Made by a program: the position numbers and the translations under genes
Shown here: piece after piece, positions 40,028 through 48,680 of the stretch
How positions within the stretch are numbered: position 1 is the stretch's first letter
Layout of the letters: each line of letters opens with the position of its first letter
Source: Paludibacteraceae bacterium
GTDB taxonomy: Bacteria > Bacteroidota > Bacteroidia > Bacteroidales > Paludibacteraceae
DNA: 64,000 nucleotides
Assembly: GCA_017547145.1 (NCBI GenBank)
Contig: JAFYQJ010000005.1
Coordinates: 124,001 to 188,000 of the forward strand
Direction of reading: 5' to 3'
The notes under the pieces: generated by a model
What the model was told of the DNA's origin: nothing
Databases searched by the model: none
The model's input: only the letters and a program-made list of their open reading frames with translations

Positions 40028-40057
40028 CAAAAATAGGAAAAAGATTATATTCATCAA
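40028..40057 (-). promoter_or_regulatory. Promoter of RNA copy A
   Basis: On the minus strand TTG (40055-40057), 19 bases, then TATTTTTG (40028-40035) match the phylum consensus exactly. It lies immediately after the cinA stop codon. Confidence 0.75.
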
Positions 40058-40066
40058 ATCTTTTCC

Positions 40067-41302
40067 TTACCCAAGTTTCACTTGCAACCATCGCAGAGCT
40101 TGGTAAGAGGCTCGCATCACATTTTTCGATCTATCATCGCCAAACGAAAAACATTGCGCCTCCACACCGCTTGGCGTAGCCACTGCTATCCACACCGTAC
40201 CTACGGGTTTATCTTCTGTTCCACCCGTTGGGCCTGCTATGCCCGTAGTAGCAATGGCACAGTCGGTAGCAAAACGGCGTTTTGCACCAAGTGCCATCTC
40301 TTCGGCCGTCTGCCGGCTTACTGCACCGTGTTGCTCAAGCGTAGCGTGTTTCACTCCGAGGAGTTGCTCCTTTGCCTCGTTGGCATACGCCACCACGCCA
40401 CCCATGTAGTAAGCCGATGCGCCAGACACGCTCGTCAGCAGTTGGGCAATAGTTCCTCCTGTACAGCTCTCGGCCGTGGCAAGTGTCATTCCTTGCTCGG
40501 AAAGCAGTTTCCCCACAACCGACTCAAGCGTATCGTCGTCGTAACCGAAAATATATTCTCCCACCAAAGCACGCAACTTTTCCACCTCACATGCCACTTG
40601 CTGCTGAAGTTTCACAGAATCACTCCCAAAAGCACTCAACCGCAAACGAACAACGCCATCTTTTGGCAAATAGGCAAGACGAATATTCTCGGGCAAAGCG
40701 AGTTCCCACTGCTCAATTTTGTCAGACAAAAAAGATTCGCCAATACCAAAAGTCAAAACATTTTTATGATAGATACTTTCAACAGCAAACTTCTTGAGCA
40801 ACAACGGGACAACCTCTTCACGCATCAATCCTTGCATTTCGAAAGGTACGCCCGGAAGCGAAACCACAACCTTACCATCCGTTTCGAACCACATTCCCGG
40901 AGCAGTTCCCCATTTATTGAGCAACACTCGGCAACACTCCGGCACAAGAGCCTGTGCCTCGTTGAGTGGCGTCATCGGGAAATTGCGTTTTTTGAAAATG
41001 CTACGCACATTGTCGAGCGAAGGCTCGTGCAACACCAATTGCGAGGAGAAAAATTGACACAACGTATGTTTGGTAATATCGTCTTTAGTTGGCCCAAGTC
41101 CGCCAGTAATGATTACCGCATCGGCAGTTGACATAGCCTGCTGCAGGGCATTTTTTATTTCATCAGCATTGTCGGCAATGGTAAAAACTCGACAAACTCG
41201 CATTCCGTTCTCGTTCAAATAAGCCGACATCCAAGAAGCATTCGTGTTCACTACTTGCCCAATGAGCAACTCATCGCCTATGTTTATTAAATTGATTTTC
41301 AT
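40067..41302 (-). CDS. cinA: CinA family protein (MoaB-like plus nicotinamide nucleotide amidase domain)
   Basis: This 411 aa protein joins an N-terminal MoaB/MogA-like domain (INIGDELLIGQVVNTNASWM, ITGGLGPTKDDITK, SLPGVPFEM) to a C-terminal CinA domain (TLATAESCTGGTIAQLLTSVSG, GVVAYANEAKEQLLGV, TTGIAGPTGGTEDKPVGTVWI). The C-terminal domain deamidates nicotinamide mononucleotide in characterised members, recycling NAD. It lies four bases after uvrB in the same direction. Confidence 0.94.
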   Translation of the reverse strand: MKINLINIGDELLIGQVVNTNASWMSAYLNENGMRVCRVFTIADNADEIKNALQQAMSTADAVIITGGLGPTKDDITKHTLCQFFSSQLVLHEPSLDNVRSIFKKRNFPMTPLNEAQALVPECCRVLLNKWGTAPGMWFETDGKVVVSLPGVPFEMQGLMREEVVPLLLKKFAVESIYHKNVLTFGIGESFLSDKIEQWELALPENIRLAYLPKDGVVRLRLSAFGSDSVKLQQQVACEVEKLRALVGEYIFGYDDDTLESVVGKLLSEQGMTLATAESCTGGTIAQLLTSVSGASAYYMGGVVAYANEAKEQLLGVKHATLEQHGAVSRQTAEEMALGAKRRFATDCAIATTGIAGPTGGTEDKPVGTVWIAVATPSGVEAQCFSFGDDRSKNVMRASYQALRWLQVKLG

Positions 41303-41305
41303 CGT

Positions 41306-43315
41306 TTAAAAATTTCCTGTTTGCTTCAATTCTTCTAACTTTTTCAATTGGTCGCGGTATTGAGCCGCTTCTATAAACTCCATTTTTTTTGCTGCCGCTT
41401 GCATCAACTTTCTTGTTCGTACTATTGCCCTATCAAGATCGCTCAACGACTTATATTGGTCAATCGATTCTACTAAAATTTCACTATCCTTCTCGGAGTT
41501 TTTAGTAACATTAACGTCTTGTTTTTTCCCAAGCAACGACACAAAGTTTTTCTTAATAGCTTGAGGTACTATATTATGCTTCTCGTTATAATTCAATTGT
41601 TTTTCGCGACGTCGATTCGTTTCGTCAATAGTTCGCTTCATGCTATCGGTAATGTTATCGGCATACATAATAGCCTTACCATTTAGATGACGAGCAGCAC
41701 GTCCCACCGTTTGCGTCAAAGCACGATGCGAACGCAAGAAACCTTCTTTGTCTGCATCCAATATTGCCACTAACGAAACTTGAGGTAAATCCAATCCCTC
41801 ACGCAAAAGATTAACGCCTATTAGTACATCGTACAAACCATTACGCAAATCGTCCATTATCTGCACACGATCCAACGTTTCTACATCTGAATGAATATAC
41901 GTACAGCGGACTCCTGCTTTTAGCAAATAATTCGTCAGTTCTTCTGCCATTCGTTTAGTAAGCGTAGTTACTAAAACACGTTCATCGCGTTTAGCACACA
42001 CATTTATCTCTTCGAGCAAATCATCTATCTGATTTAAACTTGGACGAACTTCTATAATAGGATCGAGCAACCCAGTAGGTCGAATCAATTGTTCAACAAC
42101 AACGCCCTCGGACTTTTCTAATTCATATTCGGCAGGAGTTGCACTTATATAAATTACATTTTCCACCAATTGTTCAAACTCATCGAATCGCAACGGACGA
42201 TTGTCTACTGCTGCTGGTAAACGAAAACCATAATCGACCAAGTTCCTTTTACGAGCAGCATCTCCTCCATACATTGCTTTTATTTGAGGAATGGTTACAT
42301 GGCTCTCATCTATAACAACCAAAAAATCGTCGGGGAAATAATCTAACAAACAAAAAGGTCGTTCGCCCGGAGTTCTTCCATCAAAATAACGAGAATAATT
42401 TTCTACACCAGAACAATAACCCAATTCGCGAATCATTTCCAAATCATAATTTACGCGCTCCTCCAAACGCTTTGCTTCGTAAGGTTTGCCCATTTCACGC
42501 AATTCTTCTATACGTAACATCAAATCATCTTGTATAGCCCTAATTGCTATTTGCATTCGATCCCTATTTGGCACAAATATATTTGCAGGATAGATAAAAA
42601 AATCATCATATCGTTCAAAAACCCTTGCGGTGATAGGGTCTACCGCTTCTATGCTTTCCACTTCGTCACCCCAAAAAGAAATCCGAAGTATATAATCTGC
42701 ATAAGCCAAAAACAAATCGACAGTATCACCTTTTACACGAAAATTTCCGCGATTCAACGCCACATCATTACGAACATACTGATTATCTACCAACATCCGT
42801 AAATAAACATCGCGAGCAAGTAGCTGTCCTACACGCACCGCTATTCTATTTTTATAAAAATCAGCAGGATTTCCTATTCCATAAAGACACGACACCGACG
42901 AAACTACAACAACATCGCTACGCCCCGACAACAAAGCCGAAGTAGCTGACAAACGTAATTTCTCAATTTCTGCATTTATAGCTAAATCTTTCTCGATATA
43001 AGTATCGGTATGCGGGATATATGCTTCTGGTTGATAATAGTCATAATACGAAACAAAGTATTCCACAGCATTATTAGGGAAAAAACCTTTTAACTCCGTA
43101 TAAAGTTGTGCCGCCAACGTTTTATTATGACTCAACACCAAAGTCGGTTTCCCTATTTGAGCAATAACATTTGCTGCTGTAAAAGTTTTTCCAGAGCCAG
43201 TAACCCCAAGCAAAGTTTGATAATGAACACCACGAGCAAAACCATCTACTAACTGACGAATTGCTTCAGGTTGGTCGCCCGTAGGTTGATATTCCGATAT
43301 TAACTGATATTCCAC
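41306..43315 (-). CDS. uvrB: UvrABC excinuclease subunit B
   Basis: This is UvrB, the damage-verifying helicase-like subunit of nucleotide excision repair, 669 aa from GTG 43315 (MEYQLISEYQPTGDQPEAI). An ATG at 43320 is out of frame. The Walker A is GVTGSGKT (37-44), the beta-hairpin segment YYDYYQPEAYIP, the DESH box IDESHVTIPQI, helicase motifs ILDADKEGFLRS and QTVGRAARH, and a C-terminal UVR motif EFIEAAQYRDQLKKLEEL. A possible -7 element TAATTTTG is at 43336-43343. Confidence 0.97.
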   Translation of the reverse strand: MEYQLISEYQPTGDQPEAIRQLVDGFARGVHYQTLLGVTGSGKTFTAANVIAQIGKPTLVLSHNKTLAAQLYTELKGFFPNNAVEYFVSYYDYYQPEAYIPHTDTYIEKDLAINAEIEKLRLSATSALLSGRSDVVVVSSVSCLYGIGNPADFYKNRIAVRVGQLLARDVYLRMLVDNQYVRNDVALNRGNFRVKGDTVDLFLAYADYILRISFWGDEVESIEAVDPITARVFERYDDFFIYPANIFVPNRDRMQIAIRAIQDDLMLRIEELREMGKPYEAKRLEERVNYDLEMIRELGYCSGVENYSRYFDGRTPGERPFCLLDYFPDDFLVVIDESHVTIPQIKAMYGGDAARKRNLVDYGFRLPAAVDNRPLRFDEFEQLVENVIYISATPAEYELEKSEGVVVEQLIRPTGLLDPIIEVRPSLNQIDDLLEEINVCAKRDERVLVTTLTKRMAEELTNYLLKAGVRCTYIHSDVETLDRVQIMDDLRNGLYDVLIGVNLLREGLDLPQVSLVAILDADKEGFLRSHRALTQTVGRAARHLNGKAIMYADNITDSMKRTIDETNRRREKQLNYNEKHNIVPQAIKKNFVSLLGKKQDVNVTKNSEKDSEILVESIDQYKSLSDLDRAIVRTRKLMQAAAKKMEFIEAAQYRDQLKKLEELKQTGNF

Positions 43316-43368
43316 AACATTCTCTTTTACAAATGCAAAATTACTACTTTTAAGTGGCAGTTCATCAC

Positions 43369-43399
43369 AAAAAAACGCTTACAAATCATTGCAAGCGTT
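43369..43399 (-). terminator. Terminator of the PepSY-like lipoprotein gene
   Basis: On the minus strand AACGCTT pairs with AAGCGTT around a 12-base loop and is followed by a run of U residues, between the stop codon at 43425 and the uvrB start. Confidence 0.7.
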
Positions 43400-43424
43400 C
43401 AATTATTTTTTTATCGTAAAAAAA

Positions 43425-43886
43425 TCAGTCATCTATTCTATAAAAGATACCATTTGCATCAAAAATTAAATCGATACGACCATCATCCAATTCCACATCT
43501 TGATATTTTCTTGTCCCCTCTTTGTCCCACGCCCATTCAGTAATTCTTGATGTAGGATAATTTTTTAAAACATAATCCAAAATACTTTGATTGATTACAC
43601 TATTAGGTAAACTACCTCCTACTGGTGCCTCGATTTTCACCACCTCTTTTTTACGATTAAATTCCAACTTTGTCATCGATTTCAGTAAAAGATCGTATGT
43701 CAATTCTAATCCAACATAATCTTTTATTGATTGCAAAATAGGATCATTTTGAAAATGCTCAGTTACAAAGTTTTTAATTTCCACAGGGACTTCCGAACTT
43801 GGAATCACCATTTCGCGTTCACAAGCCATCAATGAAAATGGCAGTAACAAACACGCCATAAATGTTTTCATTTTTTTAGTTTTCAT
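43425..43886 (-). CDS. PepSY-like domain lipoprotein
   Basis: This 153 aa protein begins with a lipoprotein signal (KTFMACLLLPFSLMACERE). The rest matches the pattern of the PepSY-like (DUF2874) Bacteroidota group: PVEIKNFVTEHFQNDP near residue 37, then LEFNRKKEVVKIEAP, VINQSILDYVLKNYPTSRITEWAWD and YQDVELDDGRIDLIFDANGIFYRID, i.e. two repeats of a small alpha/beta unit. Location would be periplasmic or outer membrane. Function is unknown; a role as an inhibitor or folding aid has been suggested for related PepSY domains. Confidence 0.8.
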   Translation of the reverse strand: MKTKKMKTFMACLLLPFSLMACEREMVIPSSEVPVEIKNFVTEHFQNDPILQSIKDYVGLELTYDLLLKSMTKLEFNRKKEVVKIEAPVGGSLPNSVINQSILDYVLKNYPTSRITEWAWDKEGTRKYQDVELDDGRIDLIFDANGIFYRIDD

Positions 43887-43988
43887 ACATATTAAATTTT
43901 AAAGTTTTGTAAATAAAACAACACAAATATAAAATTTGTTCAACAAAAGCTCTAAAATTTTATCGTTAAAAAAAACAAATAACACATT

Positions 43989-45545
43989 TCAATAAGAAAA
44001 TCTTATCGAATCATCATACGCTTCTTGCAAAAGACGCAACTCGTTTTTCAACGAATCAACCAACGGCAAGTTTTCATCATAGATATTATTCATTTCTGAT
44101 GGGTCTTTTTGCAAATCATAAAGCTCCCACTCATCAATATCGTTATAGAAATGTACCAATTTATAACGTGAAGTCCGTATTCCGTAATGTCTTTTAACAG
44201 AATGCTCCGATGGATATTCATAAAAATGATAATACAAAGACTTTCTTTCCAAATCGTCTATTTTCCCTTCTAAAATTGGCAACAAAGAAACTCCTTGAAT
44301 ATCATCGGGGACATCAACCCCAGCAAGTTCTAAAAAAGTTGGAGCATAATCTATATTTTGTACCAATGCGTCTACTTTTCCCTTTTTCCCATTTGGTAAA
44401 CGCATCAAAAGCGGAGTTCTAAACGACTCTTCGTACATAAAACGTTTATCAAACCAACCATGCTCACCCATATAAAATCCCTGATCAGAGACATACACCA
44501 CAAGCGTATTTTCCAGCAAACCATTCTTTTCTAAATAATCCATCACACGCCCCACATTTCTATCAACAGACTTAATCACGCTCAAATAATCACGCATATA
44601 GCGTTCATACTTCCACACTGCCAAGTCCTCGCCTTCAAGTTTTTTCGACTTAAAATCTGCAATAATTGGATCGTAATAAGCATCCCAAAGAGTTTTCTGT
44701 TCCGGTGTAAAATCTTGTTCGTAAAGCTTTCGCCCCCATTTTTCTAAATATGACGAATGAATTTCATTTTCTTTATCTGCCATTTTAAGATCGTAAACCA
44801 AATCCATATCCTTAAAAATACCCATCTCTTGTGCAGAAGCTGCAAAACGCCCCTCATATTTATCAAAAAAGTTGGCAGGCAATTCCAATTTTACGGAGTC
44901 AAACGAACCCAAATCACACAACTCTGGCATCCATGTACGATGTGGTGCTTTGTGGTGTAACATCAAACAAAAAGGTTTATTCTTATCGCGTTTATGTTCC
45001 AACCAATCCAAAGCAATATCGGTTGTTATAGTTGTTGCGTAACCTTCAACTTGTTTTTGTTCTCCATTTTCGATAAAAAACGGATTATAGTAATCACCTT
45101 GACCTATAAGTATATTCCAATAATCAAAACCCGTTGGTTCTGAAATCAAATGCCACTTACCAATTAAAGCGGTTTCATAGCCCGCTTGCTGCAAAAGCTT
45201 TGGAAATGTTTGTTGAGTACCATCAAACGTACAATCTATATTGTTCATATAACCATTTTTATGGCTATGCTTTCCAGTAATAGCACATGCACGACTTGGA
45301 CCACTAATTGAATTAGCCACAAAACTATTTGTAAAAATCACCCCCTCATTTCCTATTCTATCTATATTTGGCGTATTAATATACGAATCACCATACGCAC
45401 TTATTGTTTGATACGAATGGTCATCAGTCATTATAAATACAATATTTTTAGGTTTTTTTTCTTCCCCCGAACAACTTGATACTAACAACGCTCCTGCTAT
45501 AGGACATAGCATATGCATTGTTAATTTGATATTTTTCACTTTCAT
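43989..45545 (-). CDS. Lipoprotein sulfatase (serine-type active site)
   Basis: This 518 aa protein is a type I sulfatase of the alkaline phosphatase superfamily, starting at ATG 45545 (MKVKNIKLTMHML) with a lipobox ending at Cys25. The metal-binding MTDDHS (39-44) and the formylglycine motif SGPSR (81-85) are clear. Because position 81 is Ser and not Cys, maturation would need an anaerobic radical SAM maturase (anSME), which I do not see in the window. Other metal residues are in DQGFYMGEHGWFDKR. It probably desulfates host or plant glycans. A TATCTTTG -7 element is at 45570-45577. Confidence 0.92.
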   Translation of the reverse strand: MKVKNIKLTMHMLCPIAGALLVSSCSGEEKKPKNIVFIMTDDHSYQTISAYGDSYINTPNIDRIGNEGVIFTNSFVANSISGPSRACAITGKHSHKNGYMNNIDCTFDGTQQTFPKLLQQAGYETALIGKWHLISEPTGFDYWNILIGQGDYYNPFFIENGEQKQVEGYATTITTDIALDWLEHKRDKNKPFCLMLHHKAPHRTWMPELCDLGSFDSVKLELPANFFDKYEGRFAASAQEMGIFKDMDLVYDLKMADKENEIHSSYLEKWGRKLYEQDFTPEQKTLWDAYYDPIIADFKSKKLEGEDLAVWKYERYMRDYLSVIKSVDRNVGRVMDYLEKNGLLENTLVVYVSDQGFYMGEHGWFDKRFMYEESFRTPLLMRLPNGKKGKVDALVQNIDYAPTFLELAGVDVPDDIQGVSLLPILEGKIDDLERKSLYYHFYEYPSEHSVKRHYGIRTSRYKLVHFYNDIDEWELYDLQKDPSEMNNIYDENLPLVDSLKNELRLLQEAYDDSIRFSY

Positions 45546-45601
45546 AAATGTCTTTTTTACAAACTGAAACAAAGATAATTAAAAATATTTCTGTTGAAAA
45601 A

Positions 45602-45632
45602 TTGCATATTTAAAAATTAGGCATTACTTTTG
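45602..45632 (+). promoter_or_regulatory. Bacteroidota-type promoter of the tRNA-Asn pair
   Basis: TTG (45602-45604), 20 bases, then TACTTTTG (45625-45632) match the phylum consensus; the first tRNA-Asn starts 27 bases later. Confidence 0.75.
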
Positions 45633-45658
45633 CAACACTTTTCTAAAAGAAAGTTTCT

Positions 45659-45732
45659 TCTTCAGTAGCTCAGTCGGTTAGAGCATCTGACTGTTAATCA
45701 GAGGGTCGTAGGTTCAAGTCCTACCTGAAGAG
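45659..45732 (+). tRNA. tRNA-Asn (anticodon GTT), copy 1
   Basis: This 74-base tRNA has acceptor stem TCTTCAG/CTGAAGA, anticodon loop CTGTTAA reading GTT, and a TTCAAGT T-loop. It is identical to copy 2 downstream. Confidence 0.97.
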
Positions 45733-45754
45733 CAACAAAAAACAAACATCCTAT

Positions 45755-45828
45755 TCTTCAGTAGCTCAGTCGGTTAGAGCATCTGACTGTTAATCAGAGG
45801 GTCGTAGGTTCAAGTCCTACCTGAAGAG
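45755..45828 (+). tRNA. tRNA-Asn (anticodon GTT), copy 2
   Basis: This is the second identical tRNA-Asn gene, 22 bases after the first, in the same transcript and followed by an intrinsic terminator. Confidence 0.97.
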
Positions 45829-45832
45829 CCAA

Positions 45833-45857
45833 GTCGCTCAATTGAGCGGCTTTTTTT
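45833..45857 (+). terminator. Terminator of the tRNA-Asn operon
   Basis: GTCGCTC pairs with GAGCGGC (one G-U pair) around a short loop, followed by seven T residues. It sits 4 bases after the second tRNA and just before the pfkB-type gene. Confidence 0.85.
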
Positions 45858-45874
45858 ATTAAGAAAAAACAAAC

Positions 45875-46846
45875 ATGACAAAAAAAATTCTTGGTTTAGG
45901 GAACGCGTTAGTTGATATTTTAACGATTATAGAGTCCGACAAAACTCTAACAAAATTGCAATTACCCAAAGGTAGCATGCAACTTATCGACAAAGAAAAA
46001 ATGTCTGAAATCAACAATAACACTTCTAATCTAGAAAAAAAAATGGTAACAGGAGGATCTGTTGCTAATACCATACGTGGATTATCTAATCTCGGACTAC
46101 AAACTGGATTTATAGGAAAGATAGGGAATGACGAAATCGGAAAATTTTTCAAAAAAGAAATAGAACATCTTGGCGTAAAAACACAAATGTTATATTCTAA
46201 ACAGCATTCAGGTTGTTGTATAGCCCTCATTTCCCCCGACAGCGAACGTACAATGTGTACACACCTTGGAGCAGCAAGCGAACTTACACCAGACGACATC
46301 AACATCGAACAATTCAAAGGATTTGATATTTTTCATATAGAAGGTTATTTAGTTCAAAATCACGAATTAATTGAAAAGGCAGTTCGATTAGCCAAAGAAG
46401 CAGAGTTAAAGGTTTCATTAGACCTTGCAAGTTACAATATTGTAGAAACCAATCGAGATTTCCTTCGTCACTTAATGGCAAACTATATTGATTTTGCTTT
46501 TGCAAATGAGGAAGAAGCCATTGCTTTCACAGGAAAAGCAGCAGAAGAAGCTCTTCAAGAAATTGCCGACTTATGCGAAATTGCTATCGTCAAGGTAGGC
46601 AAAGAAGGCTCTTTTATTCAAAAAGGGAAAGAAACATTTAGAGTCGAAACTCCTATTGTGAAAGCTATAGATACAACAGGTGCTGGCGACCTTTATGCTT
46701 CTGGATTTTTATATGGTATCGCAAACAATTTAGATTTACAACGATGCGGAGAAATTGGTTCGTTTGTTGCTAGTAAAGTTATTCAAACAATAGGGACTAC
46801 AATTCAATCTGAAGTATGGGAAGAAATTAGACTTTTTGTAAAATAA
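45875..46846 (+). CDS. PfkB-family carbohydrate kinase (adenosine-kinase-like)
   Basis: This 323 aa protein is a ribokinase-fold sugar/nucleoside kinase. The N-terminal ILGLGNALVDIL motif, VTGGSVANTIRGLSNLG and the C-terminal ATP/anion-hole motif DTTGAGDLYASGFLYG are visible. In Bacteroidota this type is often annotated as adenosine kinase, but substrate specificity cannot be read from the sequence. It is preceded by the tRNA-Asn terminator and followed by a small gene 11 bases on. Confidence 0.9.
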   Translation: MTKKILGLGNALVDILTIIESDKTLTKLQLPKGSMQLIDKEKMSEINNNTSNLEKKMVTGGSVANTIRGLSNLGLQTGFIGKIGNDEIGKFFKKEIEHLGVKTQMLYSKQHSGCCIALISPDSERTMCTHLGAASELTPDDINIEQFKGFDIFHIEGYLVQNHELIEKAVRLAKEAELKVSLDLASYNIVETNRDFLRHLMANYIDFAFANEEEAIAFTGKAAEEALQEIADLCEIAIVKVGKEGSFIQKGKETFRVETPIVKAIDTTGAGDLYASGFLYGIANNLDLQRCGEIGSFVASKVIQTIGTTIQSEVWEEIRLFVK

Positions 46847-46857
46847 AATCTACCTTA

Positions 46858-47073
46858 ATGAAAAAACAAAAAAAGAAAACTATACAACCTTCAAAACGAG
46901 TCGCTTTGCATAGAACTCACCGCATTAGTTTTCTTTTTAATGACGAAGAAATGAAAGCATTTAATCGTCATATTGAAAAATATCGCATCAAAAACCAATC
47001 GCGCTTCATTCGTGAAACACTAATGACAAGCATCTTAAAACAATTAGAAGAAAATCATCCAACCCTTTTCTAA
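46858..47073 (+). CDS. Small basic ribbon-helix-helix-like protein
   Basis: This 71 aa protein is very basic at the N-terminus (KKQKKKTIQPSKRVALHRTHR). The middle RISFLFNDEEMKAFNRHIEKYRIKNQSRFIRETLMTSIL looks like a ribbon-helix-helix: one strand (RISFLF) and two helices with a turn at NQSRFI. That fold suggests DNA binding as a dimer. It follows the pfkB-type gene by 11 bases and converges with rsmE two bases later. No known partner is visible. Confidence 0.7.
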   Translation: MKKQKKKTIQPSKRVALHRTHRISFLFNDEEMKAFNRHIEKYRIKNQSRFIRETLMTSILKQLEENHPTLF

Positions 47074-47075
47074 GT

Positions 47076-47774
47076 TTATAGTTGTTGTACTAGATTTGCT
47101 ATATGACAAGCAACAACTCCAGCCGTTTCTGTCCGCAGACGGCTATCACCCAGCGTTACAGGCGTGAAACCCTTCGACAAAGCCAAAGCAATTTCTACAT
47201 CAGAAAAATCACCTTCTGGACCTATTAAAACAATCACATTTTTGTTTTTGGGACAATTATTTAAAAGCGACTTTTTATCCGTATCGACACAATGTGCTAT
47301 AAATTTGCCTTCCGCTTGTGCTTTCATAACAAATTCTTCGAAAGGACATAATGGATTCAAACGTGGCAAAAACATATTTTTTGATTGCTTCGTGGCTGAT
47401 ACCAAAATCTTCAACATTCGTTCTGCGTTTACTTGCTTACGCTCCGAATGCGAACACAACAAAGGCGTTATCTCGTCAACACCTATCTCCGTTGCCTTTT
47501 CTAAAAACCACTCCATCCTATCCATATTTTTAGTAGGAGCAATTGCAATATGTATTCCAAATGATTTCTTAGGGTAAAACTTCTTATCAAGTATCTCAAC
47601 TTCCGTTCGTTTTGGATGCGATACCACTATTCGAGCAGAAAAGAAACCTCCTACACCATCAATTATAGATATCATTTCTCCCTCTTTTAAACGTAACACT
47701 TTGCAACAATGCAACGATTCTTCTTCTGGGAGCAAAGGTGTATTTAAAATTTCGGGAGCATAAAAAATTGCCAT
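47076..47774 (-). CDS. rsmE: 16S rRNA (uracil1498-N3)-methyltransferase
   Basis: This is RsmE, a SPOUT-class methyltransferase that modifies U1498 of 16S rRNA. It is 232 aa. The PUA-like N-terminus (EESLHCCKVLRLKEGEMISIIDG), KNMDRMEWFLEKATEIGVDEITPL, and the SAM-binding knot VIVLIGPEGDFSDVEIALA...TLGDSRLRTETAGVVA are characteristic. Convergent with the small ribbon-helix-helix gene. Confidence 0.95.
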   Translation of the reverse strand: MAIFYAPEILNTPLLPEEESLHCCKVLRLKEGEMISIIDGVGGFFSARIVVSHPKRTEVEILDKKFYPKKSFGIHIAIAPTKNMDRMEWFLEKATEIGVDEITPLLCSHSERKQVNAERMLKILVSATKQSKNMFLPRLNPLCPFEEFVMKAQAEGKFIAHCVDTDKKSLLNNCPKNKNVIVLIGPEGDFSDVEIALALSKGFTPVTLGDSRLRTETAGVVACHIANLVQQL

Positions 47775-47885
47775 AAAACACTTATTTTAACACTGCAAAG
47801 TTAACAACTAGCTTTGAAGAAAATAACACATTCATAAAAAAACAAAAAAGATTGTTTAATAGAAACTGTTTCAAAAAAATTATAG

Positions 47886-47893
47886 TATATTTG
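47886..47893 (+). promoter_or_regulatory. Possible -7 element of the tonB gene
   Basis: TATATTTG matches TAnnTTTG 37 bases upstream of the ATG at 47931; no TTG is seen at the expected distance. Confidence 0.4.
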
Positions 47894-47930
47894 CCAAAAT
47901 TTGATAGTAAAAAATAATAATTTCAAGATT

Positions 47931-48620
47931 ATGAGTATATATTCAAAAAAATCACCGAAGGTTGATCTAGAAAACAAAAAATTAACTTTTGTTCTTCTAG
48001 GACTTGTTCTTGCTTTAGCTCTAATGTATGTGGGTTTTGAATGGACACAAAAAGAAGTAACCAAGTACGAAGACACAAGCATTGATGAAGCTTTAGTATT
48101 TGAAGAAGAAATTGAACAAACATTCCAAGAAGAAACACCTCCACCTCCTCCACCTCCAGCTCCTGAAGTTATAGAGGAAATTGAGATTGTTGAAGACGAT
48201 AAAGAGACAGAGTCTATCGATTTCTCTACGGAAGATGACGACAAAAAAGTACAAGAGATTATCGCTGTTCCTGTACAAGTGGAAGAAGAAGACCCTGAAG
48301 AAAATGTCGTATTCCAAGTTGTAGAAAATATGCCAGAATTCCCTGGTGGCCGTCAAGCCTTAATGGAATATTTAGCAAACAACATTAAATATCCAAGCAT
48401 TGCTGCTGAAAACAACATTCAAGGACGTGTGGTTTGCCAATTTACAGTATGGAAAGATGGTACAATAAAAGATATTGTTGTTGCTCGTGGTATTGACCCT
48501 AGCCTTGACCGTGAAGCTATCCGAGTTGTTCAAAGTATGCCAAAATGGACGCCAGGGAAACAACGTGGTAAAGCAGTAAACTGCCGTTTCACATTACCTA
48601 TCTTATTCCGTTTGCAATAA
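47931..48620 (+). CDS. tonB: Energy transducer TonB family protein
   Basis: This 229 aa protein carries energy from the inner-membrane proton gradient to outer-membrane transporters. It starts at ATG 47931 (MSIYSKKSPKVD). It has one N-terminal membrane segment (LTFVLLGLVLALALMYVGF), a proline-rich periplasmic linker (TPPPPPPPAPEV) with many acidic residues, and a C-terminal TonB domain (FPGGRQALMEYLANNIKYPSIAAENNIQGRVVCQFTV). ExbB/ExbD are not in the window. A terminator follows at 48637-48670. Confidence 0.93.
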   Translation: MSIYSKKSPKVDLENKKLTFVLLGLVLALALMYVGFEWTQKEVTKYEDTSIDEALVFEEEIEQTFQEETPPPPPPPAPEVIEEIEIVEDDKETESIDFSTEDDDKKVQEIIAVPVQVEEEDPEENVVFQVVENMPEFPGGRQALMEYLANNIKYPSIAAENNIQGRVVCQFTVWKDGTIKDIVVARGIDPSLDREAIRVVQSMPKWTPGKQRGKAVNCRFTLPILFRLQ

Positions 48621-48636
48621 TATATTTTTCAATAGC

Positions 48637-48670
48637 AAAAAAACCGCCTGAAAAATCAAGCGGTTTTTTT
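48637..48670 (+). terminator. Terminator of tonB
   Basis: AAAAAAACCGC pairs with GCGGTTTTTTT; the second arm ends in the T-run. It lies 17 bases after the tonB stop codon and just before the TPR gene. Confidence 0.85.
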
Positions 48671-48680
48671 AGTTTATAAA

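Noticed and set aside
40082-41131. Long plus-strand ORF opposite cinA
   Set aside because: Same reasons: antisense to a conserved gene, rich in Arg, Cys and His, no domain.
45659-45828. The two 74-base repeats as an attachment-site pair
   Set aside because: Both are full tRNA-Asn genes within one promoter-terminator unit with no integrase nearby, so tandem duplication explains them.
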